A stretch of 64,000 nucleotides of DNA from Pelecanus crispus. Its lineage: Eukaryota > Chordata > Aves > Pelecaniformes > Pelecanidae. The stretch lies in NCBI RefSeq assembly GCF_030463565.1, contig NC_134643.1:128012309-128076308 (forward strand). Direction: 5' to 3'. Positions 26,326 through 36,715 of this stretch are shown piece after piece. Below the pieces are notes generated by a model. That model was not told the origin of the DNA. It searched no databases and saw nothing but the letters and a program-made list of their open reading frames with translations. Every line of letters starts with the position of its first letter. Positions within the stretch are counted from its first letter, which is position 1. Made by a program: the position numbers and the translations under genes.

Positions 26326-27598
26326 CTGCTATGGTTTTGAGGGAAAGCTTTCTGGAAGTCAGTGTTACAGGGTCTGTACCACATTTGATAGCCACCAGAA
26401 AATGTCATGAAAATATTTCACACTTTGGAATTGGGAAGACAGTGGATTGGCATCTGTAAGCCAAAGGTGTCATGTTTTTCCTATCCTCAGCCTCTTCTAG
26501 TTTATCAGAAGCTGCCTGTATTTCTTAATGTTATACCTGTAGTTACAAGACACTCTTCAGTTTTCAAAACTGGGAAGAAAGTTAATTTGTTCATTTTCAC
26601 TTTTGAGAGTACTTGACTGCGGCTGATTGTCTACTTTTAAAAAGCTTTACATTAGCAGAAGCAGCATTTTATCTTTTCCAGAGGAAATGTATCTTAAAAA
26701 TAGACCCTTTAGCAGAAACTAGACTATAATAGTACTTTTAAAATATAAATTGGAAGTATTCTGTAGTGGGGGGGCTACCACTACCAATCTGCAGTCACAA
26801 GTTTGGTTGTTTTTGTTTGGTTGTTTTGGCTGAGGTGTATATTTTCAAGAAAAACACACTGATTTACTAATCTCACTAAGATCTAATTTGCGAAGGGAGG
26901 AAGAGTGGGCAGCAGAGGCTAATTAGGAATAAATTTTTTTTTTTCTCCCCTCCAAGTCATGAACTGGTTCTGTGGACCTCCTTTATAAGGTGCATGCGCA
27001 TCTGTGCAGCGAGCCAAGCTGTGCCCCTTCGTCTTTTGCTTCAGCTTTGTCCGAGCTGTACCTTGTGACGACTGACTGCTGCTTGCCTCAGCGCCAGGCA
27101 GCCACTGTCTGCTGGCGTGTTGCTCGCTCCTAAAGATCACCAGCAAGTACTGTAGCTTTAATGAAAACCTTCTCTCTGAGAAAACTCACCATCCTTAACC
27201 TGACTGATTTGTTACAAACTTGTCATTTGGAGGGAAGTGTAAGTACCAGATGATCATTATTAGCCAAATCTAATGAGTAATAAAACTGTATACAGGGTAC
27301 GCATTTACTGTGCATGTATATATATTTTTGTACATTTTTACAGTTATTTCCTACGCTTGATTTTATGACGTTCAGAAGAGATGCGTCTGAATCTGGTTAA
27401 AAACAAGAAGCTATTAAGAAAACCCAACCCTGTCACCTACTGTAGTTTCTACTAAGAACTGTGCCCAAACAACCACGCAGATTTACAGTGCTATGCAAAT
27501 ATTACTTTGTATGTTGTCTCTTAAATTTTGCTTGAGTAGTTCATGCTGTTTTTACTGGGCTTTCAGAAAAAGATTAACGCAAAAGACTCATCTTGTAA

Positions 27599-27604
27599 AA
27601 TAAA
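27599..27604 (+). terminator. AGPAT3: Candidate AGPAT3 polyadenylation signal AATAAA
   Basis: A canonical hexamer followed by GT-rich sequence within 20 nt. It is one of several candidates, chosen for its downstream element and position. Confidence 0.3.
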
Positions 27605-27699
27605 ATAGCTTTGGCTGTGTGAAAGTACTGTATGTTAGAATCTCATTCACGCTTTCAGTTGCTTATTTTAACTGTACGTGATTTTGTACATAATATGCT

Positions 27700-28899
27700 C
27701 GCATAGAGGGTTTTTTAATTGTGCTTGAATGAAAAAGGGTGACTGCCCAGCATCTGGTTTTTTTGCAATGTTACTGAGTAAGTAGCCGATGATGTAACTG
27801 GGAGATCTGTGTATTTTTCCTGTTTGCCAGTCTAGTTTTTGTAACTAAACATGCACTAAGGGCTATTTTCTTTTTGTTTTGATTTGGTTTATTTCTATTT
27901 AAGCTTTTTGGTCTCAGCCCTGCAAACCGATCCGTGTGAAGGCCACGTCTCTGCAGCAGTAATCTGGGTGGATCGTTTTGTGGGGGCTGGGAGCCTGGGA
28001 GTAAAGAACAAGCTTAACCCTGTGGCCATTCCCTGCACTAAGCCCGTCATTGAGAACTGCAGACGGACGGTGCGTTACCGTAGCATTTACAGAGGCAGTA
28101 CGTAAAGTTTTGCACGGTTCCCCCAAATGACCAGGATGATGGGGAGGGATGTTCCTTTCCTGAAGAATCCTCCAAAATAAACCTAAAGCTGTGCGATCCG
28201 AGAAGTTGCGACCCCACCACGATAAACTGGCTGTGTGGATAGATGCTGTTGATGAAACCAATTTTTCGTATCTGACATCTTTCAGGTTTCTATTTTTCAC
28301 TGGAAGATAAAGACTTTCCCTCTTCCTCAGCTGTATGCCACATCATACACTCCCACCTGAAAGCAAATTGAGACCCACTGGAAGATCACTTGGCATTTTT
28401 GCTCCCTGCCCCGTATTTTTATCAGAAGACCGCCCAACAGAAGTAGATCTCTACAATTTCTACCTCTAGTATATCCCTGGCCTGCTTCTGTACCTTCATG
28501 GTCCCCTAAGGCATTAGCTCTTCATTATGGTATTTGTGCCTGCAACAACTGATACGCGTATAATATGTTCCTCTGTCATCTTTTTGCTAGACTGTGCAAG
28601 TGCTGAGTTCTTGGTTTCTCCTATAGGTTTTCCCTTCCCTGATCCTTTGCTCCTTTGAATATTCCTGGTTGTGCTGAGCTGCCTTAAAATGCCAGATTGG
28701 TTGCACTGTGTGTCCCTGTATGGGCAGACCTTTTTTTGGGGAGAGGATGGGCTCCGATTCTAGGATTACACAAGCAGAAACTATCTTTTTTTTTTTTTTT
28801 TTCACTTTCCTAGTTTGCACAAATACAGCTTTTCTTATCTCTGTGCCTCCATTGAATCTCAATTCATTTTTAAAGGCCATTGATTTTGGTCTGGAATTT
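27700..28899. other. Intergenic or distal 3' sequence, no gene recognised
   Basis: Contains a locally CpG-richer segment (about 27930-28240) with a 73-codon open frame that I do not recognise, and a T17 run (28786-28802). Otherwise unremarkable AT-rich DNA. Confidence 0.5.
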
Positions 28900-28940
28900 C
28901 ATAGAATCATAGAATCGTTTAGGTTGGAAAAGATCTTTAA
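28900..28940 (-). mobile_element. Very short CR1 3'-tail fragment
   Basis: 41 bp matching only the terminal CR1 sequence seen at 13393-13433: CATAGAATCATAGAATCG, then TTTAGGTTGGAAAAG. It is severely 5'-truncated and ends at CTTTAA. Confidence 0.85.
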
Positions 28941-30725
28941 TGCTCTATTCCAGAACTACTTTTTTCAGCTTTACGGTGAAAAACACGGGTTGAGTTTTTA
29001 TCAGTACAGTATAATAAAGAATTCATTTGATTAAGATGGTATGATCCTCAGTACATGTGTGCAAAAGCCAAGCCATGAAAAGCAAAGCCCCAGCTGATGG
29101 CAGAGCTCTGTTCCTTAGTATGTGTTGTCTTGCTGTGTGCTACAGAAGGGACATTCCTGTTCTTAATTCTTGTCCCCGGAGGTACCTGCCTTCCCTCATT
29201 GCCTATCTAACTGCCCTTCTGCGGGTCCTCTTTCCTGAGCTGCTTTCTCTTGTTGAACCAGCCAGCGTCAGAGATCACAGTTGCACGTACTGGAGAAGCA
29301 GAAGCAGTCGGGCAGTGGGGTGTAAGGACAAGGGTGGGTTAATGGGGCAGCATGTCACCACAGTGTTTGATGGGCAGCACTGTGTAAGGTGGCTGTGGAA
29401 ATGGAAGAAACCTTTGCTACTTGGATGAAGGCACAGGGAATGTTGTTAGGCGGTTTGTTTCTTTACTAAGCTCTCCATGTCGCAGTGACCTTTAGTTTGT
29501 GGGAGCTTCTTACATGTCCTGTCTTTAAATTGCAAACACGGTAGGAAGTTGACTGTGGTGGTGGCAGCACTTTCTTGGTGTAGCTCTTCTAGATTCCTTA
29601 ATTTCATTTATTCCACCCTCTTTCTTCCAATGCTGCATTAATGTATTTTGGAAGACAGCCTGGAATTCCATAAAAGCAATGCCGTGTCCTCAACACCGGA
29701 CACAACCAGGTGCCGCACTGGGAGCGAGTTCATGTTTTAGATGTGCTGCATTCCTGACTGCAGTTATGTTGGGCAGAGTGCTTTTTGCGGGGACGAACAG
29801 GTGTGTGCACTTTCTACATACTTCTAAAACTGGAATCTCTTCCCGAGAGGCTTGACAGACTGAGTGCATCTATGAAATAAAACTTTTAAGTATAACAGAT
29901 TTTTATAGGTAGATAGAAGATAAGTAACTGTGGTATGTGTTAATTAAATATCTTCTGGATTTTGCCACCCTATGGATTCACATCCATGAACCTGTAATAG
30001 TTTGTTTATATAAATATATATATGTGTCAGAGTCCGATACTCTCTGACTGGGTTCTTCTAGATACCTCACATGTGGAGGAGGTAATGTTTATTAACTTTA
30101 CTTATTTGAAGATAGTTGTTACACAGGTTTTCTGATTTAGCAGCGTGATCAAAATGATACTGAAAACACAACACGATACAAATGTAAGCTACACTTGGCA
30201 AAATACAGTCATTGCAGTACACAGTTTGAGCACAATGCCAACGTGATCTCCATTACCGATCTCTGTAATATCTCAACCATCATGATGCTGGGCATCCCCA
30301 GTCACCAGTGAGGAGGAGTACATGGGTTGAAGCCAGCTCAAGCCCGTTGCTTTCTTTGAAATTCTTTTGTCAGTTATTTAGTTTTTATATTCTGTGTGGT
30401 GCTGAGCTATGGATTCATTCCCCCTATGCTGGTCTGGCTAACTCAGGGAGATCTTTACCAGTTAATCCACTCAACTGTTGATAGCTGTTTATCTAAAACA
30501 AAGGCTGTCTGCTGGTCCTCTTTGTGTTGAGCTAAACTCAGCTTGTTTTGCAACAGCTGTGGTCAGTTGCACCCTGCATTATTCACTCAGCTTCATGGGT
30601 GCATCGCCCTTGCCCATCTCCACTGAGCCTTCTTTCCATCTAGGGGTTTATTGGTCAGCCACAATAATATCATATCTGATATTGGTATATGATATATGGT
30701 GTGATATCAATATATTGTGTGATTG
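28941..30725. other. Intergenic sequence, no gene recognised
   Basis: AT-rich, with a short TA repeat near 30006-30021. The part from about 30026 to 30663 begins TGTCAG and ends CCACA, with a TTTATT near its left end. It could be a diverged minus-strand LTR, but I see no convincing target duplication. Confidence 0.4.
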
Positions 30726-30727
30726 AT

Positions 30728-31205
30728 AGATTCAAGGTCCTTGAATGCATCCAGAGGAGGCCAACAAAGCTGGTGGAAGGGCTGGAAGGCATGTCCTCTG
30801 AGGAGCGGCTAAGGACTTTGGGCTTTTCTAGTTTGGAGGAAAGGAGGCTGAAGGGTGAGCTCATTGCTCTCTACAGCTTCCTGAGGAGGGGAGATGGAGA
30901 GGGAGGTGCTGAGCTCTTCTCCCCGGTATCCAGTGATGAGATGCATGGGAATCATAGAATCGTTTAGGTTGGAAAAGACCTTTAATGGTTCAAAGCTGCA
31001 CCAGGGGAGGTTTAGACTGGACGTTAGGAAACATTTCTTTACCAAGAGGGTGGTTCAACACTGGAACAGGCTTCCTAGGGAGGTCATTGATGCCCCAAGC
31101 CTGTCAGTCTGGGAGATATTTGGACAATGCCCTTCATAACATGCTTTAACTTTTGGTCAGCCCTGAATTGGTCAGGCAGTTGACTAGGTGATCATTGTAG
31201 GTCCC
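30728..31205 (+). mobile_element. CR1 LINE fragment, disrupted by nested insertions
   Basis: A plus-strand CR1 3' end. The translated remnant reads IQRRPTKLVEGLEG, then EERLRTLGFSSLEERRLKGE, and after an interruption [12 protein letters not shown] and [15 protein letters not shown]. It is more diverged than the 13.4-kb copy. A 31-36 bp opposite-orientation CR1 tail breaks it at 30951-30986, and its own 3' tail stops at GTAGGTCCC, where an LTR begins at 31206. Confidence 0.92.
30951..30986 (-). mobile_element. Micro-CR1 tail inserted inside another CR1
   Basis: This is the CR1 terminal sequence (ATCATAGAATCG, then TTTAGGTTGGAAAAGACC) in minus orientation. Removing it restores the host CR1 reading frame across GGGAAT-GGTTCAAAG. 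AAT flanks both sides (30950-30952 and 30984-30986), a possible 3-bp duplication. Confidence 0.85.
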
Positions 31206-31721
31206 TGTCATGGTTTAACCTCAGGTGCCAACTAAGCACCACACAGCTGCTCGCTCACCCTCCCCCCACCCCTGTGAGATGGGGGGGAGAATGGGAAAAA
31301 ACAAAAGTAAAACCCATGGGTTGAGATAAAGACAGTTTAATAGGACAGCAGAGGAAGAGAAAATAATGATAAAAGATTATACAAAGCAAGTGATGCACAA
31401 TGTGATTGCTCACCACCTGCCAAACAATGCCCAGCCAGTCCCCAAGCAGCGATCGCTGCCCCCCAGCCAACTCCCCCCAGTTTCTATACTGAGCATGACA
31501 TCACATGGTATGGAATAGCCCTTTGGGCAGTTTGGGTCAGCTGTCCTGGCTGTGCCCCCTCCCAGCCTCTTGTGCACCTGGCAGAGCATGGGAAGCTGAA
31601 AAGTCCTTGACTGGTGTAAGCACTGCTCAGCAACAACTAAACCATCAGTGTGTTATCAACATTATTCTCGTACTAAATCCAAAACACAGCACTATGCCAG
31701 CTACTAGGAAGAAAATTAACT
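31206..31721 (-). mobile_element. Solo LTR, ERVL-like, truncated (copy A)
   Basis: A minus-strand LTR whose plus-strand reading starts TGTCATGGTTTAACC. It aligns throughout with the copy at 40897-41434 but stops at AAATTAACT, lacking the last 13 bp or so seen in that copy. The promoter box reads TATAGAAA in element orientation. It begins directly at the broken end of a CR1. No internal retroviral genes are present. The family name is not certain. Confidence 0.85.
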
Positions 31722-34700
31722 GTGTGGTACAGAGCACAGTTGACTGAGTACGGGTGGTTTTGCTTTGCTGTGACTTGTGCTGTGAACTGCCTTTATTTTT
31801 CATCTTGCTGATGTAGGGCAACATTTGCAAAACCCGAATTCAGCGGTGGCTGAGTTGTCTTATGACATCTCTTTTATTTACTTGTCCAATGAATTTACAA
31901 GCGGCCACGCTTAGTTGCTCCATTTATGAGGAAAAGCAGTAGAAGAGAGAAACTAGGCAGGGTTTAAGAATGTGTATAAATCTCCTCCTACCTTGGCTGC
32001 AATGAAGTACAAACTCTACAAGTATTTTCAGGAAAATGCTATTTCTTGTATGCTCCCCATCAGCTCAGAGCTCCTTGTCAAAGGTGGGAAAGTGCTACGC
32101 TCTCCTTTCTTCCCATCTTTTAATTCAGCTGTAGCAAAGTTATATAGACAAGATTAGGGCTGGAAGCTGCATCTTTTAATTGTAGATCTCTACCATGCAG
32201 GTACATTTAAAGTATGCTGTTACGGGATGCTGCTTCCAGTCCATGGAGAGAAGGCTCTCGTGGCAGTGGTTCGGGCTCTCCCCTGGCATTTGTGTTTCCC
32301 CCATCACACGGGGGAAGCATGAGCCCTTTTCGTGGTGGTTTCCAGAAAGGAGGACAACACTGTGCCTTATTCCATGTGGTCAAAGCTCTCCACTTTATAA
32401 TCCAGCCATGCAGGACTCGTGGAGCAGAATATGGGCCCTGGAGCTTGTTTGGCCATCAAACATTTCCATTTATGTGGTGACATTTAAGATGATGAGTTTA
32501 TTTAAGCTGAATCCTGTTTAGACCATTGCAGTGACTGGAGCATGTACAATTGTCTCCTTAGGGATTAGCAGTCAGAAAATAACCCCGTACAGCTGATACG
32601 GTTACTCTTACCACTTTGGAGGCAACAGCCAACAGTAGACGGAGGGCTGCAGACCTAACGACCACCCTCTTCTGCACTTTGCCTCTGTAGAGCAAAGCTG
32701 GTTTGCAGGTTGCAGAAGTGGGGTCTGCTGTGCCACAGAGCTGAGCCGATCTCCTGAGGCTTCCCGGGGGAAAATCCTTCCCGTTGCGGTTACTCCTCTC
32801 TTCACAGCCTCTGCAAGTGTCATGTTTGAGCAAACGAGGCCAACTCTTTTTATGCATAAGTGGGCTTTCTTCTAGCTGTAAGGCATTACTTTAAGCAGTT
32901 GTACAAAAATGAGACATAAGGAAAATGCAATTGATGCCAAATGGGCGGACTAAGATCTCCCTCTTTGTTAGGTCTTTTTCCCCGCTTTGCGGCTTTGTTC
33001 CTCCCATGTTACACCCAGCACATAATCATGTAATTCCCATCATTTACAAAGCTTTATTCCAACTCCCCCATATTTTAAAGGTCTATATTAAGTTGGTTTT
33101 TTTTAAGACATTGAAGGTTTTCAGTACAGAGCATCCATTGGGGTTATAATGGCATAATCTGCCTCTTCTGCAGTATGGGAAGGATGGGGAAACATTGCTT
33201 GCTGTCTCTGCCAGCATGCAGGTTCAGAGCAAGACTCACTAACTGAACATGATAAATGAGTTTGCCTGACAAAACCCCTGTTTCTTAGCTGATGAATTTA
33301 ACGTTAACAGCTCACTAAAGGATGGAGAAGACCTTCTCAAACTGCGAAGAAATGCTCCCGTGAAAGGGCTTTTGAATCTTCTGCTGCTGCGAGGTGCGGA
33401 CAAGACACAGCCAGGCGCTGCAGAGTGGAGCCCTGTATTTTTGGGGAGGGAAATTTGCTCAGACCAGGGTTAGTTTCCTGTCAGATAGGAACAAACAAAC
33501 AACATCCCCCCACTACCCCTGGCCCAGAACCGCAGCAAGACGGGAAACCTGCAAACTTGTTATTTCCTGAGACTATGCACTCTTTTGCTGGCAACCGTAC
33601 AAGAAGGCAGTTGGCCTCTCTAAATTAAGTACTGCACATAATGGAACATAAATTATTCCTGTTAACTCCAATGCGATAACGTGGTTAGGGAGAACAAATT
33701 GCACTGAAGCAATATTTTTCTTTTCTTGCTCTCAGAGGGATCTCTCAGTGAAGCAGGCTCTGGAGCTAATATGAGGTCTGGGAATTTCACAGGCACTAAT
33801 AGGATTAGGCACATGACTTCCTTTTCAGTCTGATGGGAGCCAAGCGTTTAATTCCCTTGGGCTTCTCTGAGATTTCAGCACGGATTCAGAAGCAGCACCC
33901 AAACTGCCAGCACACCCAGATTTGTCTCTCTGGCTGTCCCCCAGGCAAGGAGAGATTTGCTAATCCGCCCATCAGAAGGGTAAATGGCCTTTCCAAGGAA
34001 GAGAGCTTGGTGTGCAACCTGGGACAAAACAGTAATCGCTCCCACTCAAGATGCAAAACAAAACAAAATATTGTAACTTTGTATAGTACCTTTACAAAAA
34101 TGAAATAATAGGATTGTGCTCTTCCACTCGCAAGAAGAAACCTGTTCTCATTTACCAACAACTCATTTGGCGGGGGGGTTCAAGCTCAGTCTTACTCAGC
34201 TTCAGTTTGGTGCTTAGGGCAAGCTTCACGGTGCCTTTCCGTCTTCAGACACAGCTGAAAAAGACTAACAGAGGATGGTAAAAGTAGTGAACACTTGATT
34301 GCAGTGCTACTAGAAGATTGTGGATGTAAGTAGCATCATCCATTAGAAATATTTACTGCCTTATTATTTGGGGGCAGCAGCGGTTAGAGCAAGAATCGAT
34401 GAGAGATCTCATTGTCCTTTCTCGCCCGTCAATGATACCTTTTGTTTTACAGCTGTCTCAGTAGCTTTACTAAGAGCACCAATGTCTAATAGGATCAAAC
34501 CCCGAAATAGGAATCTGTGGTGGAAAAAGCCCGTGCTGCCTAGATGTCTTTGTGATCTCAAAACTTATGGTACTGTTGCTTAGTCCCTCTCCTTCTCTGT
34601 GAAATCACATATACACTGAAATTAAGAGGTGGCAACTGTCAGTTTAACCCTCTGTGAGGTGTACTGTTATCATGGTAATTAGGGTACCAAGCCTTTTCTT

Positions 34701-35605
34701 CAAAAGTGAAGGCTAATGCTAACAGAGCAACTTACCATTTGATGGTGGTGTAAGAAAAAAGTCTCCTCCTAATGGGACTCACTCCTATGAATGCTTCAGA
34801 TACCAAAAACCACCTTCCACCCCCTGGTCCCGTGCATGAAAACATCTGCCGTCTTCATGACGACATTCCAGTGCACACATAAAAGCTGTCCTCTCTCCAT
34901 CCAAACTCAGGATGATGAGTTTGATTATACCTGTCGTGTCACTGGAGAACGCAGTTCTACTGATCCAGAGCAGGGAAAAAAATAAGGACTCTAATGTGGA
35001 GGATTCTTACTCGAATGTTTACTTCTAGGCTTATCGTGATGGCTTTCTGGGCTTCTTCTTCAGACTTCATTATTCTTGTAGTACTTCCATTTTGCCACCC
35101 AGGGAGGACCTGCCTAAGGTAAGCTTGCAAGGGAATCTCATTTCTAATTAATATTGTATTTTAATTTAATAACTAATAGCTTTTGACATGCTAATTTTGA
35201 AATGAGCTTTCCCTTGATGAATTCAGTGAACAGTATTTAAATAATGGTGTAACTCACTTTAAGATTCCCTTCTCCCATTAATTTTTAATTATACCTTGGA
35301 CATATGAGCTCTGCCCCAGGCTGGTGTGATGGACAATCAGAGACCCTTATTGCCTAGAAAATCAAATTAGAAATTTTATGGTCTAGCTCTTACCAACTTC
35401 ATCTGTACTCTTCAGAAGCTAGTCCTTAGCAGGAGGATAAACAAAGAGAAGTAACAACCCACAACTACTCTGTTATGATACACTTGTGCAAAAACCATAA
35501 TTAGTTTGTAAAGGTTTATTTTATTAATATTTCCTTTAACATGTTTTCTAAAGTGACTTTTAGAAATGACCACGCATCTATGTTTCTAATAGTGTATTAA
35601 GAGAG
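31722..35605. other. Intergenic sequence, no gene recognised
   Basis: A 3.9-kb stretch without recognised genes or transposons. Short open frames here show no family features. It may contain regulatory sequence, but nothing can be named from inspection. Confidence 0.55.
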
Positions 35606-36715
35606 TGTATTGGGTTTGCGTGGCAAGGTTTGGGGTGGGGGGGGCTACAGGGGTGGTTTCTGTGAGAAGCTGCTAGAAGCTTCCCCCATGTTCAATAGAG
35701 CCAATGACAGCCAGCTACAAGCTGGACCCACCGCTGGCCAAGGCCAAGACAAACAGTGACAGTGGTAGCACCTCTGTGATAACGTATTTAAAAAGGCGGG
35801 GGGGAAACCCAAACCCAAAAAACCACTGGGACACACAATGCAGCTGGAGAGAGGAGTGAGAATATGTGAGAGGAACGACTCTGCAGACCCCCAGGTCAGT
35901 GCAGAAGGAGGGGCAGGAGGTGCTCCAGGCGCGGAGCAGAGATTCCCCTGCAGCCCCTGGTGCAGCCCATGGTGAGGCAGCTGTGCCCCTGCACCCATGG
36001 AGGCCCACGGGGGAGCAGATACCCACCTGCAGCCCGGGGAGGACCCCACGCTGGAGCAGGGGGATGTGCCCGAAGGAGGCTGTGACCCTGTGGGAAGCCC
36101 ACACTGGAGCAGGCTCCTGGCAGGACCTGTGGGCCCACGGAGAGAGAGGAGCCCACGCTGGAGCAGTCTGCTCCTGAAGGACTGCACCCTGTGGAAAGGA
36201 CCCACGCTGGAGCAGTTCGTGAAGAACTGCAGCCTGTGGGAAGGACCCATGTTGGAGAAGTTTGTGGAGGACTGTCTCCCGTGGGAGGGACCCCACGCTG
36301 GAGCAGAAGAGTGTGAGGAGTCCTCCCCCTGAGGAGGAAGGAGTGGCAGAGATGATTTGTGATGAACTGACCGCAATCCCCATTCCCCATCCCCATGTGC
36401 TGCTCGGCGGGGAGGAGGCAGAGAAAACTGGGAGTGAAGTTGAGCCCAGGAAGAAGGGAGGGGTGGGGGGAGGGTGTTTTAAGATTTGGGTTTATTTCTC
36501 ATTATCCTACTCTGATTTGATTGGTAATAAATTAAACTGATTTTCCCCAACTCCAGTCTGTTTTGCCTGTGATGGTAATTGCTGAGTGATCTCCCTGTCC
36601 TTATCTCGACCCACGAGCTTTTCATTACATTTTCTCTCCTCTGTCCAGTTGAGAAGGGGACCGATAGAGCGGCTTTGGTGGGCACTTGACATCCAGCCAG
36701 GGTCAACCCACCACA
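35606..36715 (+). mobile_element. Long solo LTR (1.1 kb), ERVL-like, with internal tandem repeats
   Basis: Begins TGTATTGGGTTTGCG and ends CAACCCACCACA, an LTR-type TG...CA pair. Flanks are GAGAG (35601-35605) and GTGAG (36716-36720), a 5-bp duplication with one mismatch. An AATAAA lies at 36526-36531 and a TATTTAAAA-like box near 35788. About 36040-36310 is built of diverged units around CCCACGCTGGAGCAG. These GC-rich repeats leave long open frames in several frames, which I do not regard as genes. Confidence 0.88.
36040..36310. repeat. Diverged tandem repeats inside the 1.1-kb LTR
   Basis: At least six occurrences of CCCACGCTGGAGCAG or close variants, spaced about 40-60 bp apart, with intervening GTGGGAAGGACC-like sequence. 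Confidence 0.8.

Larger units (their letters stand above)
21275..27620 (+). other. AGPAT3: AGPAT3 3' UTR (right end uncertain)
   Basis: The start is fixed by the stop codon. The right end is a guess. AATAAA hexamers occur at 21395, 23224, 23676, 27279 and 27599, and the last is followed by a GT-rich stretch (TTTGGCTGTGTG). A long 3' UTR of several kb is what I recall for mammalian AGPAT3. There are no LTR or CR1 pieces in this interval, unlike the DNA further right, which fits retained transcript sequence. It also contains a Z-DNA-prone tract (24039-24064) and a 33-bp tandem duplication (25898-25963). RNA-seq would set the end. Confidence 0.4.

Noticed and set aside
34900-35120. Possible exon between an acceptor-like CCAAACTCAG and a donor-like AAGGTAAGC
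   Set aside because: The frame is broken by stops, and the encoded text matches no protein I know.
35645-36396. Three long minus-strand frames (166-243 codons)
   Set aside because: All lie within the 1.1-kb LTR, overlap each other in different frames and are low-complexity products of its tandem repeats.
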